Origin: Metellina segmentata
Taxonomy: Eukaryota > Arthropoda > Arachnida > Araneae > Tetragnathidae
Length of the DNA: 64,000 nt
Direction: 5' to 3'
Assembly: GCA_947359465.1 (NCBI GenBank)
Contig: OX375877.1
Coordinates: 54,328,944-54,392,943, forward strand
In this document: positions 1-11,099 of the stretch, piece after piece
Position numbering within the stretch: the first letter of the stretch is position 1
How the letters are laid out: each line of letters starts with the position of its first letter
Translations under genes and position numbers: made by a program
Notes under the pieces: generated by a model
The model's database searches: none
What the model was told of the DNA's origin: nothing
What the model saw: the letters and a program-made list of their open reading frames with translations, nothing else

Positions 1-91
1 TAAATGCGTATTTTTATACGTAATGGTAATGCATATGTTATGAACAATGACATCTGTTGTAGAGTGTGATATCAATTTCTGTTCTATTAGT

Positions 92-774
92 CTGGATCTC
101 CTATTTGACCACCCACACAAGTGTTAGAAATATTTAAAAATGATCAAAGAAGAAAAACGGATCTTTAATTTATGAGGAAAGAGAACCCTTTGGACAAATA
201 TTGGTGTTCTTATAATTTACAGCAAAAAAGTTCTTGTCTAATTTATTTCACTACACATCCAATATAAATTTCAAAACCAAAATTCGTCTTCACAACAATA
301 ATAGAAAAATTCTAATTATCTGGATCTCCTATTTGACCACCCACACAAGTGTTAGAAATATTTAAAAATGATCAAAGAAGAAAAATGGATCTTTCATTTA
401 TGAGGAAAGAGAACCATTTGGACAAATATTGGTGTTCTTATAATTTACAGCAAAAAGTTCTTGTCTGCCTTATTTCACTACACATGCAATATAAATTTCA
501 AAACCAAAATTCGTCTTCACAACAATAATAGAAAAATTCTATTTATCTGGATCTCCTATTTGACCACCCACACAAGTGTTAGAAATATTTAAAAATGATC
601 AAAGAAGAAAAACGGATCTTTAATTTATGAGGAAAGAGAACCCTTTGGACAAATATTGGTGTTCTTATAATTTACAGCAAAAAGTTCTTGTCTGCCTTAT
701 TTCACTACACTTGCAATATAAATTTCAAAACCAAAATTTGTCTTCAGAACAATAATAGAAAAATTCTATTTTCT
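92..774. repeat. Tandem repeat, three copies of a ~227-bp unit
   Basis: Three consecutive near-identical units begin with CTGGATCTCCTATTTGACC at 92, 320 and 547 (periods 228 and 227 bp). Differences between copies are single substitutions or one-base indels, for example AACGG versus AATGG and CACATGCA versus CACTTGCA. No reading frame runs through the unit. The high identity points to recent duplication or homogenisation. The array may begin upstream of the window only as a partial copy, because bases 1-91 do not match the unit. Confidence 0.93.
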
Positions 775-939
775 AATGTTTTCAATAATTTAAAATTCTT
801 ACTGAACTTGAACTCTCTCTCTCTCTCTTCATGTAAATATTTTTTCTTCCTTTTTTTTGTAGTATTCTCGCCATTTTTGAAAATAGGTTTGAATGTATCA
901 TTGTTAATTGTTTCTTCACATTGAATCTTCACGAATATA

Positions 940-1700
940 CTCTTGCACTCATAGTTTACTAACAATATTTTTTGACTCGTGGCACCCTTGATCAGACATG
1001 CAACATTTTTAAAATTCACTTACTTTAAGGAAAATATGCCAAATTAATTTTCATGAATTTTCAATGTTTCTGAAGTTGTAGTTCGGATTTTCTCTAATAT
1101 TCTGACAATGTCGACAAAGTTCCATTTAAAATTTGCTTTGCTCTAAATTACATGCGATTTAAATTCCAAACTTTGGTGCGATTGTTGTTGCACATGAAGA
1201 ATGGGTAGGTAGATAGGCATTTCAATGTCTCAATTAAAGTCTCAATGGAGCAACACAACGGGATACTAGCGTTGGTTCGGGATCAATCCCGATGGGAAAG
1301 ATCCGAGGACAACACCTCGTAATTTTGAACCATTGTCAGAAGGCGAGAACAGCACCTAAACTGGCACCCCTCTCTTCAAACTTCCACATCACACCAACAG
1401 TTGAGGCCACGACAGATTTAACGTGCATCCCCTGTACAAGACAGTCTTTGGTTTTATTCGAACATACAACATAATAAATAGAAATTACAATTTATTAAAA
1501 AAAATTGATATAGTTTCAAACCACAGAAAACAGAAGGAAATAAAACTGAATTAGTCAGCAGGAAAAGTTGTTCTAAAGATATTAATTCGAGATACTTTTT
1601 TTATCTCGTGATCTCGCATAGTTGTCACAACTTGCAACTAAAAATAGAACAAAATTTAAAAATGCAAAATCAATTCCGAGTGAAAAAATTAGAGAGTATT
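940..1700 (+). repeat. Dispersed repeat family A, copy 1 (split by a SINE)
   Basis: This stretch resembles 17040-17760, 47130-48120 and 62010-62900. Shared landmarks in the same order are a segment with 'gacaaagttcc', then 'AAGTTGTTCTAAAGATAT', then 'AACAAAATTTAAAAATGC'. Copies are strongly diverged and carry many small indels. No coding potential or termini could be recognised, so the class is unknown. A SINE at about 1200-1441 interrupts this copy. Confidence 0.7.
1200..1441 (-). mobile_element. tRNA-derived SINE, 5'-truncated
   Basis: Reverse-strand match to the body and 3' end of the 324-bp SINE best seen at 3144-3467: GGGATCAATCCC, CCGAGGACAACACCTCGTAATTTTGAAC and CCACGACAGATTTAA are recognisable in order. 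The tRNA-like head is missing. The 3' tail carries a GTAGGTAG-type repeat instead of the ATTACC tail of other copies, indicating a second subfamily. Confidence 0.8.
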
Positions 1701-2710
1701 TTTTCTGTACATGGGGGTCGACGAACACGAGTTGTCATTACATTTTCATTAACGATGTTAAAAAATTGCTTGCAACCAACAATCAGATTGTCATAGGCCG
1801 CGATTTCAACGCACACCATCAGTTCTGAAACTGCAGATGTAATTCAAGAACAGGAAAAAAATTTCTCGATGCAACCCAAATGGGTTCCACCAATACAAGC
1901 ACCCACCGAATCAATCAAAATAAACTCTAAATCTGTAACGTCGTTGATTTTGCCATCCTAAAAGATTTTGTTTACAAATCCGTAATTGGTTCTATCCCTG
2001 AACTCTCCTCTAACCATAATCCTGTCCTCCTTAATTTTGAATTCCAAATCCATCCTACTCTCCTCGTTATCAACGGAAATTTTTCAAACAAATTCCTAAT
2101 GCAACTGTCACAAATTTCTAACCCAGATAAAATTGATAAAACAACGACCAAAGTCACTTATAAAACTCTCGTGGCCCATAATATCTCTTCTAAATTCACC
2201 CTATCATATTAATAAAATCTTCCTCCCAGTCGAATTAAAACAACTTATCAAAAAAGAAATAGAACTAAAACTTCTTGGCAAAAAAACTAGAGACCTCGTT
2301 TTTAAATCCTTACTTAATAAAACTACGAAAAAACTTCAACAAGCTCTTTCCATTCTCAGGATTCCTTGAAAAGTCATCTTGAATCTCTAAATTCACGTCA
2401 ATATGGAACACTACTAAACATTTCAGAATAAAAAGAAAAATTATTCCTCCTCACACACTCCCAATAATCTGCAGTTCCAGATATTGATGAAGCCAACCTG
2501 ATCGCAGGTAGCCTTGAAGAACAATCCAAAGAAAATTATATTAATGATCCAAAACCCATGGAAACAGTTTATGAAGCTATGTATTAAGAAATTCTATAAA
2601 AATATATACCAAACGAAACTATTGCTACAGTTCCATCCGAAATCATTATCCATATTCAAAAACTTAAAATCAAAAATGACCCTAAAGTTTAGATCGAGAC
2701 TCTAAGCAGG
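1690..2710 (+). pseudogene. Decayed jockey-like non-LTR retrotransposon (endonuclease and part of RT region)
   Basis: Conceptual translation of the + strand, across several stops and frameshifts, gives pieces typical of an APE-type endonuclease. These include a GRDFNAHH segment near 1797 (family consensus GDFNxHH), a segment about DFAILKDFVYKS, and ELSSNHNPVLLNF near 2005, where the family has SDH. The catalytic Asp is therefore Asn here. Downstream pieces (about 2130-2700) include DPKPMETVYEA and IQKLKIKNDPK, as expected between endonuclease and reverse transcriptase in jockey-clade LINEs. There is no intact frame. The 5' end abuts repeat family A, and a Tc1-like fragment begins around 2708. 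The clade assignment is by motif recognition only. Confidence 0.72.
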
Positions 2711-2990
2711 CCAGGAAAGACGTTTTACATCCATATCCTTATACCACTGATTGGCAGAGGCTGCAACATGACATGGAGCGTTGTTGTCCTGGAAGTAACA
2801 TTCGTCCATTCCATAAAATATTCAGAGCGTAGGAAGAACCTGATTGTCTAAAATGTTCATGAAGGCATCGGCGTTCAGTTAACCAGAAACAGCATGTAAT
2901 GGTCCCAGGCCATACCAGAAAAAACACCCCCAAACGAGCAGTCGGATTTTATGCAAATCCGCTGGCGCCCGGTCCATTATTGTAGGGTAG
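2708..2990 (-). pseudogene. Tc1/mariner-type transposase fragment
   Basis: The - strand encodes, with frame changes, a stretch reading about VGVFFWYGLGPLHAV, then LNADAFMNILDNQVLP, then DNNAPCHVAA. This is the central catalytic part of a Tc1-like transposase (GCF..GLGPL, then the D of QxDNAPCH). Both termini of the transposase and any inverted repeats are missing. It lies in a different subfamily from the elements at 25.6 and 14.4 kb. Confidence 0.7.
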
Positions 2991-3006
2991 TGTATCTATC
3001 TCAATG

Positions 3007-3078
3007 ATGCCGTACCGTTTCCAATAACCCGTTATGTAGATTCAGTACGACGCTAATTAACTGCCTAACTACCTACCA
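3007..3078 (+). mobile_element. SINE 3'-end fragment with CTACCTACC tail
   Basis: The bases CCGTACCGTTTCCAATAACC followed by GTACGACGCTAATTAACT match the last ~60 bp of the SINE, and the fragment ends in an ACCTACC-type tail. Only the 3' end is present. Confidence 0.65.
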
Positions 3079-3143
3079 TATCTGTTGACACGTGAATTGG
3101 CTTTTAATATTTGTACATTTTGACCATCCATCCTTAAAAGTCT

Positions 3144-3467
3144 GCCGACCAACCGGTATAGTGTTAGCCTCTAGATCGGAATGTTCCTGGTTCGAATCCG
3201 GGTCCGGGCATGGATGTTTGTAAGCGTATGGTGTAGAGGCGGCTGGTGCACCTTAAATCTGTCGTGGCCGAAAGTCCTCACGTTGGGTTGGCGTGGAAGT
3301 TTGGAGAGTGGGGTGCCAGCTCAGGTGTTGCTTCGTCATCTGACCGTGGTTCAAAATTACGAGGTGTTGTCCTCGGATCTTTCCCTTAAGGGACTGATCC
3401 CGGACCGTCGTCAATAGCCCGTTGTGTTGCTCTAGTACGACGTTAACTAAAATTACCATTACCATTA
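3144..3467 (+). mobile_element. Full-length tRNA-derived SINE, 324 bp, with target-site duplication
   Basis: The head reads GCCGACCAACCGGTATAGTG and is followed by a polymerase III B box, GGTTCGAATCC, at about 3192. The body contains GGTGTAGAGGCGGCTGG, and the 3' tail is (ATTACC)n. A perfect 12-bp duplication CCTTAAAAGTCT flanks the copy at 3132-3143 and 3468-3479, which shows target-primed insertion. It is the same length as the copy at 57695-58018. The A-box region has lost a few bases relative to that copy (GTGTTAGCC versus GTGGTTAAGGTGTTAGCC). The SINE contains open frames that are shared by all copies and are not genes. Confidence 0.93.
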
Positions 3468-3479
3468 CCTTAAAAGTCT

Positions 3480-4349
3480 TTTGCGTTTGCAATATTTTGC
3501 TTAAACTAGGAAAATAGACTTCATTTTATTAAAAAAGAAAAAAAAAAAACATTTTTTATAAAATCAGTTTATTCAAAGCACTAAAGTAATATTTTAAGAT
3601 TACTTAAGGTGAAAGCAAAAATAATCGCACAACGCCATTTGTAGGACACAGATGTTTTCACATTCAACTCTTCTCTGAGTAGCAATAGTAAAATAGAGTC
3701 GGCGGATAGAGCTTCGTAGCAGAAAAGTGAAACTCGAGTCTACCAAAAGTTTTTCGACAATCCAGTTAACCGTGTTTTAATGCTTGTTTATTGACTTCAT
3801 CCAGAGCTATTAACAGCGCGTGATTACTACTGTGCGTGCTTTGAAAAGAGATGAACGAAACGCATCCCACTTTAATCCTTACGAGTATTGTTCAAAAGGT
3901 AAACTATAAAGGTGGAAGGGAAAAAATACTTCGTTTGTATAGGGTATCATATACACAGGGCGCTAAAGGTGAAAGGAGAGCTGTGATTCCATTGAGATTC
4001 AGACAAGAGCAAGTGAATAGATCTCTTGGGATGTCCCACAATCAATTTTCTTTCTATCCTATTAGTCGCTTTTAATCATTAGAAAAGGCATTTGCATTAG
4101 AAGCGAAGTTAAGATGCAAAAATCGCCCGTACTTTCTGTTTTTGAAGTCTCAAGAGAAATTTTATTTTAAGAAAAATTGCAGAGCCAAAACTTTGTATTC
4201 ATTAAACCTTTATAATGGAGTATCATTGCTAAATTTCAAGCAAACTTTTAAAGTGTTTGGATAATGCCTGGTGTTACCGATCTGAGTACTTTGAATTTTA
4301 GTTTGAAGTGTTTTGGAATCTTTAACACATTTCCTGCTAAGCGATCTTT
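3480..4349. other. No recognised feature
   Basis: No repeat family or gene was recognised. A small + strand frame starts at 3851 and reaches an AAAAGGTAAAC donor-like site after 17 codons, but no partner exon could be identified, so it is not called. Confidence 0.5.
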
Positions 4350-4357
4350 GAGCAAGT

Positions 4358-5172
4358 GGTACAGCTACACTCTACGTTTATGAGTGATGGCAACGGTTTG
4401 GCGATTTTTTTTGGCGCACTTCTAGTAGCGAGTTACGATAACTTAAGGCAACCCATCTTTCGTTACTAATGTTGTGGTTTTCATGGCAACCTCGGCAAAC
4501 GGAAACTTTCAATTTTCATTTTGAATATTCTAGAAAGTTCTTCCAAAATTCGTTAAAGTCGTTTGATTTCATTGATTCGTTTGAAATTTTTTCTTTCATC
4601 CCATTGGCTATTTTGTTTTGAAAATATCCTTTGATTGCATTGGTTCTTTTAAATCGTTTTCTGTGATACCATTGGCCCATTCATTTGTATTTTGACAGTT
4701 GTGGAATTTTTATTTTACTACAATAGTTTTTACGATAGGATTAAAAGTTTTGTTTTTTTGACCACTTTCGTTTTCATTATTTTTTTACGGAAGAATTCTG
4801 ACGTTATCAGGTTGTATTATTTCTTGCTTTTTTTTTTTGTAAATCTTTTTTCTTTTCAACATGCCCACTGTATTCAGTGTAATTCATATGTTTCAGAGTA
4901 TTCTTACTCAACATTCGTAGCTTAGTTTCTCTGCTGGGTCACAAATGTGTTTTGATATGTGCTTAAGCTTACTACTTTTAGTGAAAGTTTTTTAAAAAAT
5001 ATACTTTTTAAAACGTTCTGAATTGTGTTTAAAAAGTGTGTTGTACAAAGAAAAAAAATTTGTGTCAGAAAAAGAGTTAGGAAATAATTCTTTCTTTGGC
5101 AACTTTATAAGTTCGCCAAAAAAATCGCCAATGCCGTTGCCATCGCTCATAAACGTAGAGTGTAGCTGTTCC
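4358..5172. mobile_element. 815-bp MITE with long terminal inverted repeats and 8-bp TSD
   Basis: The left end reads GGTACAGCTACACTCTACG and the reverse complement of the right end reads GGAACAGCTACACTCTACG. Similarity continues inward through TTTATGAG, GATGGCAACGG and TTGGCGATTTTTTTGGCG, giving inverted repeats of roughly 65 bp. Perfect 8-bp direct repeats GAGCAAGT flank it at 4350-4357 and 5173-5180. The interior is AT-rich with no transposase. An 8-bp duplication fits hAT or P-type superfamilies, but the termini do not look like typical hAT ends, so the superfamily is left open. Confidence 0.88.
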
Positions 5173-5399
5173 GAGCAAGTATTATATTCACACCAAAAAC
5201 AGTATGCCTTGTAGTTGGATGAATATGTAAAAATTATCTACTTCTTTATCTTTTGTGAGCTAGAGTATAATTATTTAAGTTAGAACATGATACCGTCTCC
5301 AATTGGCAATAATTTTGGAATATAGTAACCCGTCGTAGGCCTATTCAAATACAAGTTGAGAGACGAAAGGTTTAATCTCCAGTTCGGCGTGAGGACGGT

Positions 5400-5565
5400 A
5401 CTTTTTTTTGAGAGAGAATACGTCTTACCTTTCAAAACCGGGGTACCACGCTTAATTTTTTAATGTCACCACAAAAGAAAATCACGGAAAATTTAATAAC
5501 TTTAAAAAATAAATGATACATAAACTAACGATATCACGTTCGATAGAGTGTAGTGTTCGTTGGTG
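5400..5565 (+). repeat. Dispersed repeat family D, copy 1
   Basis: The block containing CGTCTTACC, then CGGGGTA, then AATCACGGAAAATTTAATAACTT recurs in the same orientation at 40812-40960. Copies are diverged and termini are not resolved. No coding content is seen. Confidence 0.65.
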
Positions 5566-5689
5566 TATAATTAAGACTCCAAGAATTTAAGCACAATAAT
5601 TTATTTGAAAAGACGAAGAATACACAAGACGAACAACAACCAAAAAGAAAAGTCAGGTAGAAAGAATATTTTCAAGCGCCCCGGGTGCG

Positions 5690-5765
5690 TTATACTTCGC
5701 GCATGCGCATTACAAACTTTCGCCGCGCGCGCGATGAAGAGAGAGAGAGAGAGAGAGAGAGATCA
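5690..5765 (+). promoter_or_regulatory. CpG-rich island with NRF1-like palindrome and GA microsatellite
   Basis: An unusually CpG-dense patch contains CGCGCATGCGCATT at about 5698, matching the GCGCATGCGC palindrome bound by NRF1-type factors, and a CGCCGCGCGCGCG run. A (GA)n tract follows at 5739-5762. The surroundings are AT-rich. It could be a promoter of an unrecognised transcript or simply the interior of an old transposon; no associated gene was identified. Confidence 0.35.
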
Positions 5766-5880
5766 CAAGCATAGTTTTGCTGTTGGCAAAGAGTCACGAT
5801 TTTCAGTGCTTACTCACCATAAAGTATCTTCCCAGTGAATAAGGGATATATGCCGAGGAAAGATATACAATCATAATAAT

Positions 5881-6135
5881 AAGCCGACCAAACGGTATAG
5901 TGGTTAAGGTGTTACCCTCTATATAGGAATGTTCCTGGCTCAAACCCGGGTCAGGGCATGGTTGTTTGCAAGCGTATGGTGTAGAGGCGGCTGGAGCAAT
6001 TTAAAACTGTCGTGGACAAAATTCCTCGCGTTGGGTTGGTGTGTAAGATGGAGAGTAGGGTGCCATCTCAGGTGTTCTATCGTCATCTGACTGTAGTTTA
6101 AAAATTCATGGTATTGTCCTCGGATCATTCTCTTA
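5881..6135 (+). mobile_element. tRNA-derived SINE, 3'-truncated
   Basis: The tRNA-like head (GCCGACCAAACGGTATAGTG, then GTGGTTAAGG) and the body match the 324-bp SINE. The B box is altered to GGCTCAAACCC, so this copy has probably lost pol III activity. The match stops near the CTCGGATC block and lacks the 3' tail. Divergence is higher than in the 3144 and 57695 copies. Confidence 0.85.
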
Positions 6136-7415
6136 CATATTTCCTCATACATATTTTTCATTAACATAACCTCAAAAATTTCATTTGCTACCTGAGATAC
6201 TTCTTTTGGAAAATTTTTAGAAAGAAATAATTTAAACAGATACTATTAAAAATTCAAAAAATATCTTTCGATATTATCTAATATTAACTATATAAAAATG
6301 TCTTTTTTGAAACTATTATAGTTGTACTTTTCTTATAAACTGACAAGCAAGCTGTCAAAACATTCACGTGCCAAATATAAGGCCAAATTAGATTAATGCG
6401 ACAAGTTGGAAGCTTGTAAGTGTGACGTCTTCTTGAAGCCTCTGTCTGCAACCCAACAGGAGACCTGTTTACTCATTTTCTTTCCGCAAGAGGTGACGTC
6501 AGTGCCCAGAAACACTACAGTCTAGTATAGCTAGTTGAATACAATTATAATAAAAATTATATGCATTAAAAATATAACAACGCAAATTTATGAAAAATAT
6601 GCACATTTGCTTTTGCATAGTATACACTAAATTTATGGGAGGTATGCTTTTTTTTTTTTTTTTTTGAGGAACAAAAAAAGTAATAGGTTGAAAATGAATT
6701 AGTAAACACAAATATGCAATGATAATTATATTTTGTTGTACAAATGAAACGTTAAATATATTCAATAAGATTTTGGGGGTGATGTGCAGTTCTTCCACTT
6801 TTTGAGAGAGGTTGAACAGGTTCCCTGGACTAAGTAGATTTGGAAGGCAAAGACAAATTGATGTTGCTATCGTCACACAGAATTTGAGCCGGCTTTACTC
6901 TGTCTAACGGGACAGAAATTGTTTTGACGTTCACAATAATACGACAGTTCTTTTTTCGAACGATCGAGAACAGGTTGTGATCTATTATAAGGCTTAATCA
7001 ATGGAGCTTTGTGACAGTTTACACGTAAAAATACTTGAGAACAAGTTTCCAATGAGAAGGATGAATATAAACTGAATCATTCCATTGTTTTGATGTTGCA
7101 ATTGGATTTATAGTTTGCATCAAGATGTGAAGTTGATTTTAGCAACCGAAAATGATTTCTCTGCCACATCAGTCCATGGAAGTAAATGCCATTAGTTTTT
7201 GTTAATGTAATTCGTTTAGATTTCTTTTATTACTGACACCTTTTAAGAATTGATTTAAAGGGGCTAATACAATAGCTGCTTTGGCACAAAACGTCTGGAT
7301 AAATTACACAATCCAAGAAACCGCCTGAATTGAGTGATAGTGGTCGGTTTAGGAAAATTTTTACTGCACTAGGAGCATCTTGCTCATGCACAAATAAACA
7401 AATAAAATATAAATT
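6136..7415. other. AT-rich stretch without recognised genes
   Basis: Nothing was recognised here apart from a poly(T) run at about 6649-6665. Reading frames present are short and low-complexity. Confidence 0.5.
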
Positions 7416-7800
7416 ATAATATTTTTATTGTACGTTAGAATCTTCATTATTAACTATTATACTACCTTATTAACGTAAGACTCTTTATGTGTGTTGTGAT
7501 GCAAAATCAATACTACATGTCACAGATATCTCGGAACGCCATAGAGCGACATATTCTTTCATCCCCCAATAGATGTGTGCTCATATAGTCATTATGAGCG
7601 TTAAAGGGTAAAAGCAGTATTACAATACTCGGAAATCTCGTCCTCCAGAGGGATGAGTGATTTTGACGAAAGGCAGATACCGAGTGTATTGAAGGTTTCA
7701 TTTTCAGCATTTTTACTGTGTACATTAGAATCTTTTAACTATTAACTTCTGTGTCACCTTATAAACGTAAGACACGTAATGAACGGTGCAGACTTTACAG
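7416..7800. repeat. Direct duplication with ~285-bp offset
   Basis: Two diverged copies of a block containing GTTAGAATCTTCATTATTAA (about 7433) or ATTAGAATCTTTTAACTATT (about 7724), followed by TTATNAACGTAAGAC, are separated by about 285 bp. Only ~80 bp of each copy is readily alignable. No function is evident. Confidence 0.55.
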
Positions 7801-8567
7801 TGGAGAATTTTCTCATCTAGTCTGCTGTCTTCTAGCCGAACTCTTCTAGTCTGATCTTACAATTTGGCAGCTTGAAAAAATCCCTAACCTCCTCACATTT
7901 TGGTAAAGGGATTTGAGAATCGTTAATGAGATTTCGTGAGTAGATGTCGCATGGAATCGTTGATGGAAATTCGCCCCACCTTCCAATAATTGAATCATGC
8001 AGAAGGAAGAGTGCCGCGGCATCAGTGAGTGAAAACGGACTAAAAGAATTCGAACAACGCCATGCCTAAGAAATACATTTTTACGTTTCACACTTTCATT
8101 TTAAACACAGAAGCAGATGTGCCAGAATGTCCATTAAAGGGTTAGTCCGAATGTGAATCAAGGGGGAGAAAAGCATTCCTCTGCTTTTATTTAACAAAGT
8201 TATCAATTTTTACGGATTCTTGCTTTGTGCTTGTTTTTACGAGAAAACAACAAACGGTTTAGCTATTATTATTTTTGAGATGGATTCGTTAGCTTTTGAA
8301 AGCACGGGATCGAAGTATTCCAAAAGATTCAGTATGTTTTTTTGATAAAAGGAGCAGCTGTTTGGAAGTTTTTAAATTTTTGTTACTAAAATTGAGAGTC
8401 AAAAACAAAATTTGATAAATAATAATAATAGCTCTTGGAGTAAATTCGAGCTCTGCAGTGGGCTTAAAAAAGGTTTTCAGGTAACAAAAGTGTAAAATAT
8501 AGTCGAAGTAGGTTTTTCTCTTTTACTTAAAGTGTAAGGAATTTGCTCCAATGCAGAGGCGAAGCTA
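7801..8567. other. No recognised feature
   Basis: No gene or repeat was identified. A - strand frame of 81 codons at 7846-8091 has no recognisable motif and no splice context that I could support. Confidence 0.45.
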
Positions 8568-8757
8568 GATATTCTATATATTATTCTATATAGATGTTCT
8601 ATATATTATTCTATATATTATTCTATATAGATATTCTATATAGATGTTCTATATATTATTCTATATATTATTCTATATAGATATTCTATATATTATTCTA
8701 TATAGATGTTCTATATATAGATTCTATATACTATATTGTATATAAGCTAGATATATA
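8568..8757. repeat. AT-rich minisatellite
   Basis: The tract is built from repeated TTCTATATATTA and TTCTATATAGATG modules, with self-complementary TATATA cores. Higher-order units alternate between ATTATTCTATATA and GATGTTCTATATA. Confidence 0.9.
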
Positions 8758-9249
8758 TAATGCCGTAGACATCTGCCCAAAACGTAACATATGCTTAGCT
8801 TTTATTGTCAGAAAGTGAAAATGAATATTTTTGTTCGTGAAGAATTTTTTAACTTCAAACGGAAACTTACTTTAATGCATTTTCATTACATATTATTACA
8901 TGTGTATTTTGTTGAAATAAAATAATAAGTTTCAAACAAATATTTTCATGTTTTTTAAAATTATTTTTACTGATTTTTAAGATCTGAAACCAATCTTCTT
9001 TTCTTCCATACATACAATGTCTTTTTTTACACGATCCTTTTTTACACGTATTCTTCAGGAACGCATCTATAGTGTAAAAACAGAATTAGATGAACTATTA
9101 TTTATACACAAGTTTTCAAACGAGGACCGTCTATCATAAAATTGTAATTATACTATGCGATTTTGAAAATGCCTAGGTGCTCCTCTATCCAAGAGACTAG
9201 TGAAAGAATGAATAGATAAAAATGAACCCGTTAGAGAGATAAAGATTAA

Positions 9250-9303
9250 GGTATGTAGGTAGTTAATTAACGTCGCACTGGAGCAACACAACAGGCTATT
9301 GAT
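9250..9303 (-). mobile_element. SINE 3'-end fragment
   Basis: The reverse-strand 3' terminus of the SINE, with a GTAGGTAG tail and GAGCAACACAACAGGCTATT. Only ~55 bp remain, directly upstream of a second, nearly complete SINE. Confidence 0.65.
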
Positions 9304-9335
9304 AAAAATTAAGAGAAAGATTATTGAACCAGGGG

Positions 9336-9675
9336 GGGGGGGATAAGTTAAGGTAATTTTAATTAACATCATACTAGAGCAACACAACGGGTTCTTGACG
9401 ATGGTCCAGGATCAATCCCCTATGAGAAAGATCCGAGGACAACACCACGTAATTTTGAACCACGGTCTGATGACGAGGCAACACCTGAGCTGGCCCCCCA
9501 CTCTCCAAACTTCCACACCAACCAACGTGAGGACCTTCGGCCACGACAGATATAAGGTGCACCAGCCGCCTCCACACCATACACTTACAAATATCCATGC
9601 ACTGACCTGGATTCGAACCAGGAACCTTCCAATCCAGAGGTTAACACCTTAACCACCAGACCGATTGGTCGGGAC
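9336..9675 (-). mobile_element. Nearly complete tRNA-derived SINE with imperfect TSD
   Basis: On the reverse strand the full order is seen: tail, GAGCAACACAACGGG, body, B-box complement GGATTCGAACC, and head ending CGATTGGTCGG. Flanking direct repeats TATTGAACCAGGGG (9322-9335) and TATTGAACAAGGGG (9676-9689) differ at one base. A run of ten Gs lies at the 3'-tail junction. Confidence 0.88.
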
Positions 9676-9689
9676 TATTGAACAAGGGG

Positions 9690-10150
9690 ATCTATCGGTA
9701 AAGTTCATTATCAGAAAGTTATTCTTGTGAAGTAGCAAGTTGATCTTGCACCGGAGTTCTGAAAAGAAGAGAAAACATTTTGAGTGAGCAAGTTTGTTTC
9801 AAGAGACAAATAGTGACATAAGGAGGTGGACGAATAGGTAATTCTTCTAGGAATTTAATGAAACACGTATATGATGAGACTATTAGCGTACATAGTAATA
9901 GACAAGCGCTCACAATTTACAAATTTCCATACTAAGTTATGATAGCCTAATTGACTACTAATAAAAATAACTTTATGGATTTGAAAAACATTGAAGTTCA
10001 TCGCTTCCCTAATTGCGCGAAAGAGAACGTATTACAACATAAATACAAGGGCTATTCAATTAGGAATGATCATAATTTTTTTAAAGGTGATTAAAAAGAT
10101 CAAGAAAAATACAATTAATATTAAATGTGTAGTGGGATAAGTGGAGAATA
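9690..10150. other. No recognised feature
   Basis: AT-rich sequence without recognisable repeat or coding motif. Confidence 0.4.
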
Positions 10151-10199
10151 GATATCGCAAGTTTCACTGTCATGACGTCATTGCTGAGGCCTTGGCCAA

Positions 10200-10600
10200 G
10201 AACGTCTAGTTTTACTTTCGCCTACGGCAGAAATGGATGTGACACGCGAAGTGCAATACACTGCATTGGAATTTTGTTTTCGCCTTAAAAAATCGTCAGA
10301 TCTTTCAAAAACCAATGTCATGTGTGTTCCCCATCCTCCATATAGTCCTGATGTTGCACCATGTGATTTTTTCTTTTCCCGAATTTGAAGAAACACCTCC
10401 GGGAAAAGCGGTTTTCATCATCACAGGCAGTTGTAAAAGCTGAGTAGGCTAATTTGAAGGACTTGTCAAAAAATGGCTTCCAGCATGTGTTTGAATACTG
10501 TAAAAGACGTGGGATTAGTGCATTGCATGTAATGGAGAGTATTTTGAGAAAGACCATAAAATTTAGGAGAATTAGTACAGAAAATTATTTTTTATTAATT
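10200..10600 (+). pseudogene. Internally deleted mariner transposase relic
   Basis: The + strand carries a transposase N-terminus beginning at ATG 10233 (MDVTREVQYTALEF), which resembles mariner-type helix-turn-helix regions. It then jumps, after an internal deletion, to PPYSPDVAPCDFF near 10335, the conserved block holding the third catalytic Asp of mariner DD34D enzymes. C-terminal remnants follow (KKHLRGKRFSSSQAVVKAE and a GFQHVFEYCKRR segment) up to about 10560. The first two catalytic Asp regions are absent and several stops are present, so it is dead. Terminal inverted repeats were not located. Confidence 0.78.
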
Positions 10601-11095
10601 TATGATAATTCTTTATCGAACAGCCCTCGTAGTTTACAAAGGTTTCAAGATTATTTTTCCTTGATCAAAGATGAATTGACATGAAACTTTGTTTATGAAA
10701 TACAGTTATAGCAAAATTGAAGTGGTTTGTTTTCTTCCGTCAAAATAAAGGTTACGTAAACAGGCCTAGGAATTTATTAGCTATTGAACAACATTTCAAG
10801 ACAAGTTCTGTTAGATACATAGTCTAATTTATTTTATTTTGAGTGTCAGAGTCCGAATTCAACAGAAAAAATTAACTTAAAACATTGTGATGCCTATTAC
10901 ACAAAAGTTTTTCTGCAAGCATCGTTATATATCGTTATCGCGCATTGTTGTATCATTTTATATCGCAATCCAATGAATGCTGGAAAGACACACCCGAGAA
11001 AAGCGCTATTTTAAGGTTATCCCTCACAAAACATTCTCTGCCCAGTGAACCGTTCTCCTCTTCCTATTTCTGAGAAGCTACCACTAGCACCACCC
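10601..11095. other. No recognised feature
   Basis: AT-rich, with no recognised gene or repeat. Confidence 0.4.
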
Positions 11096-11099
11096 CGTG

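Noticed and set aside
6499..6876. 125-codon - strand frame
   Set aside because: It includes a poly(T)/poly(K) run and no recognisable domain; composition matches surrounding non-coding DNA.
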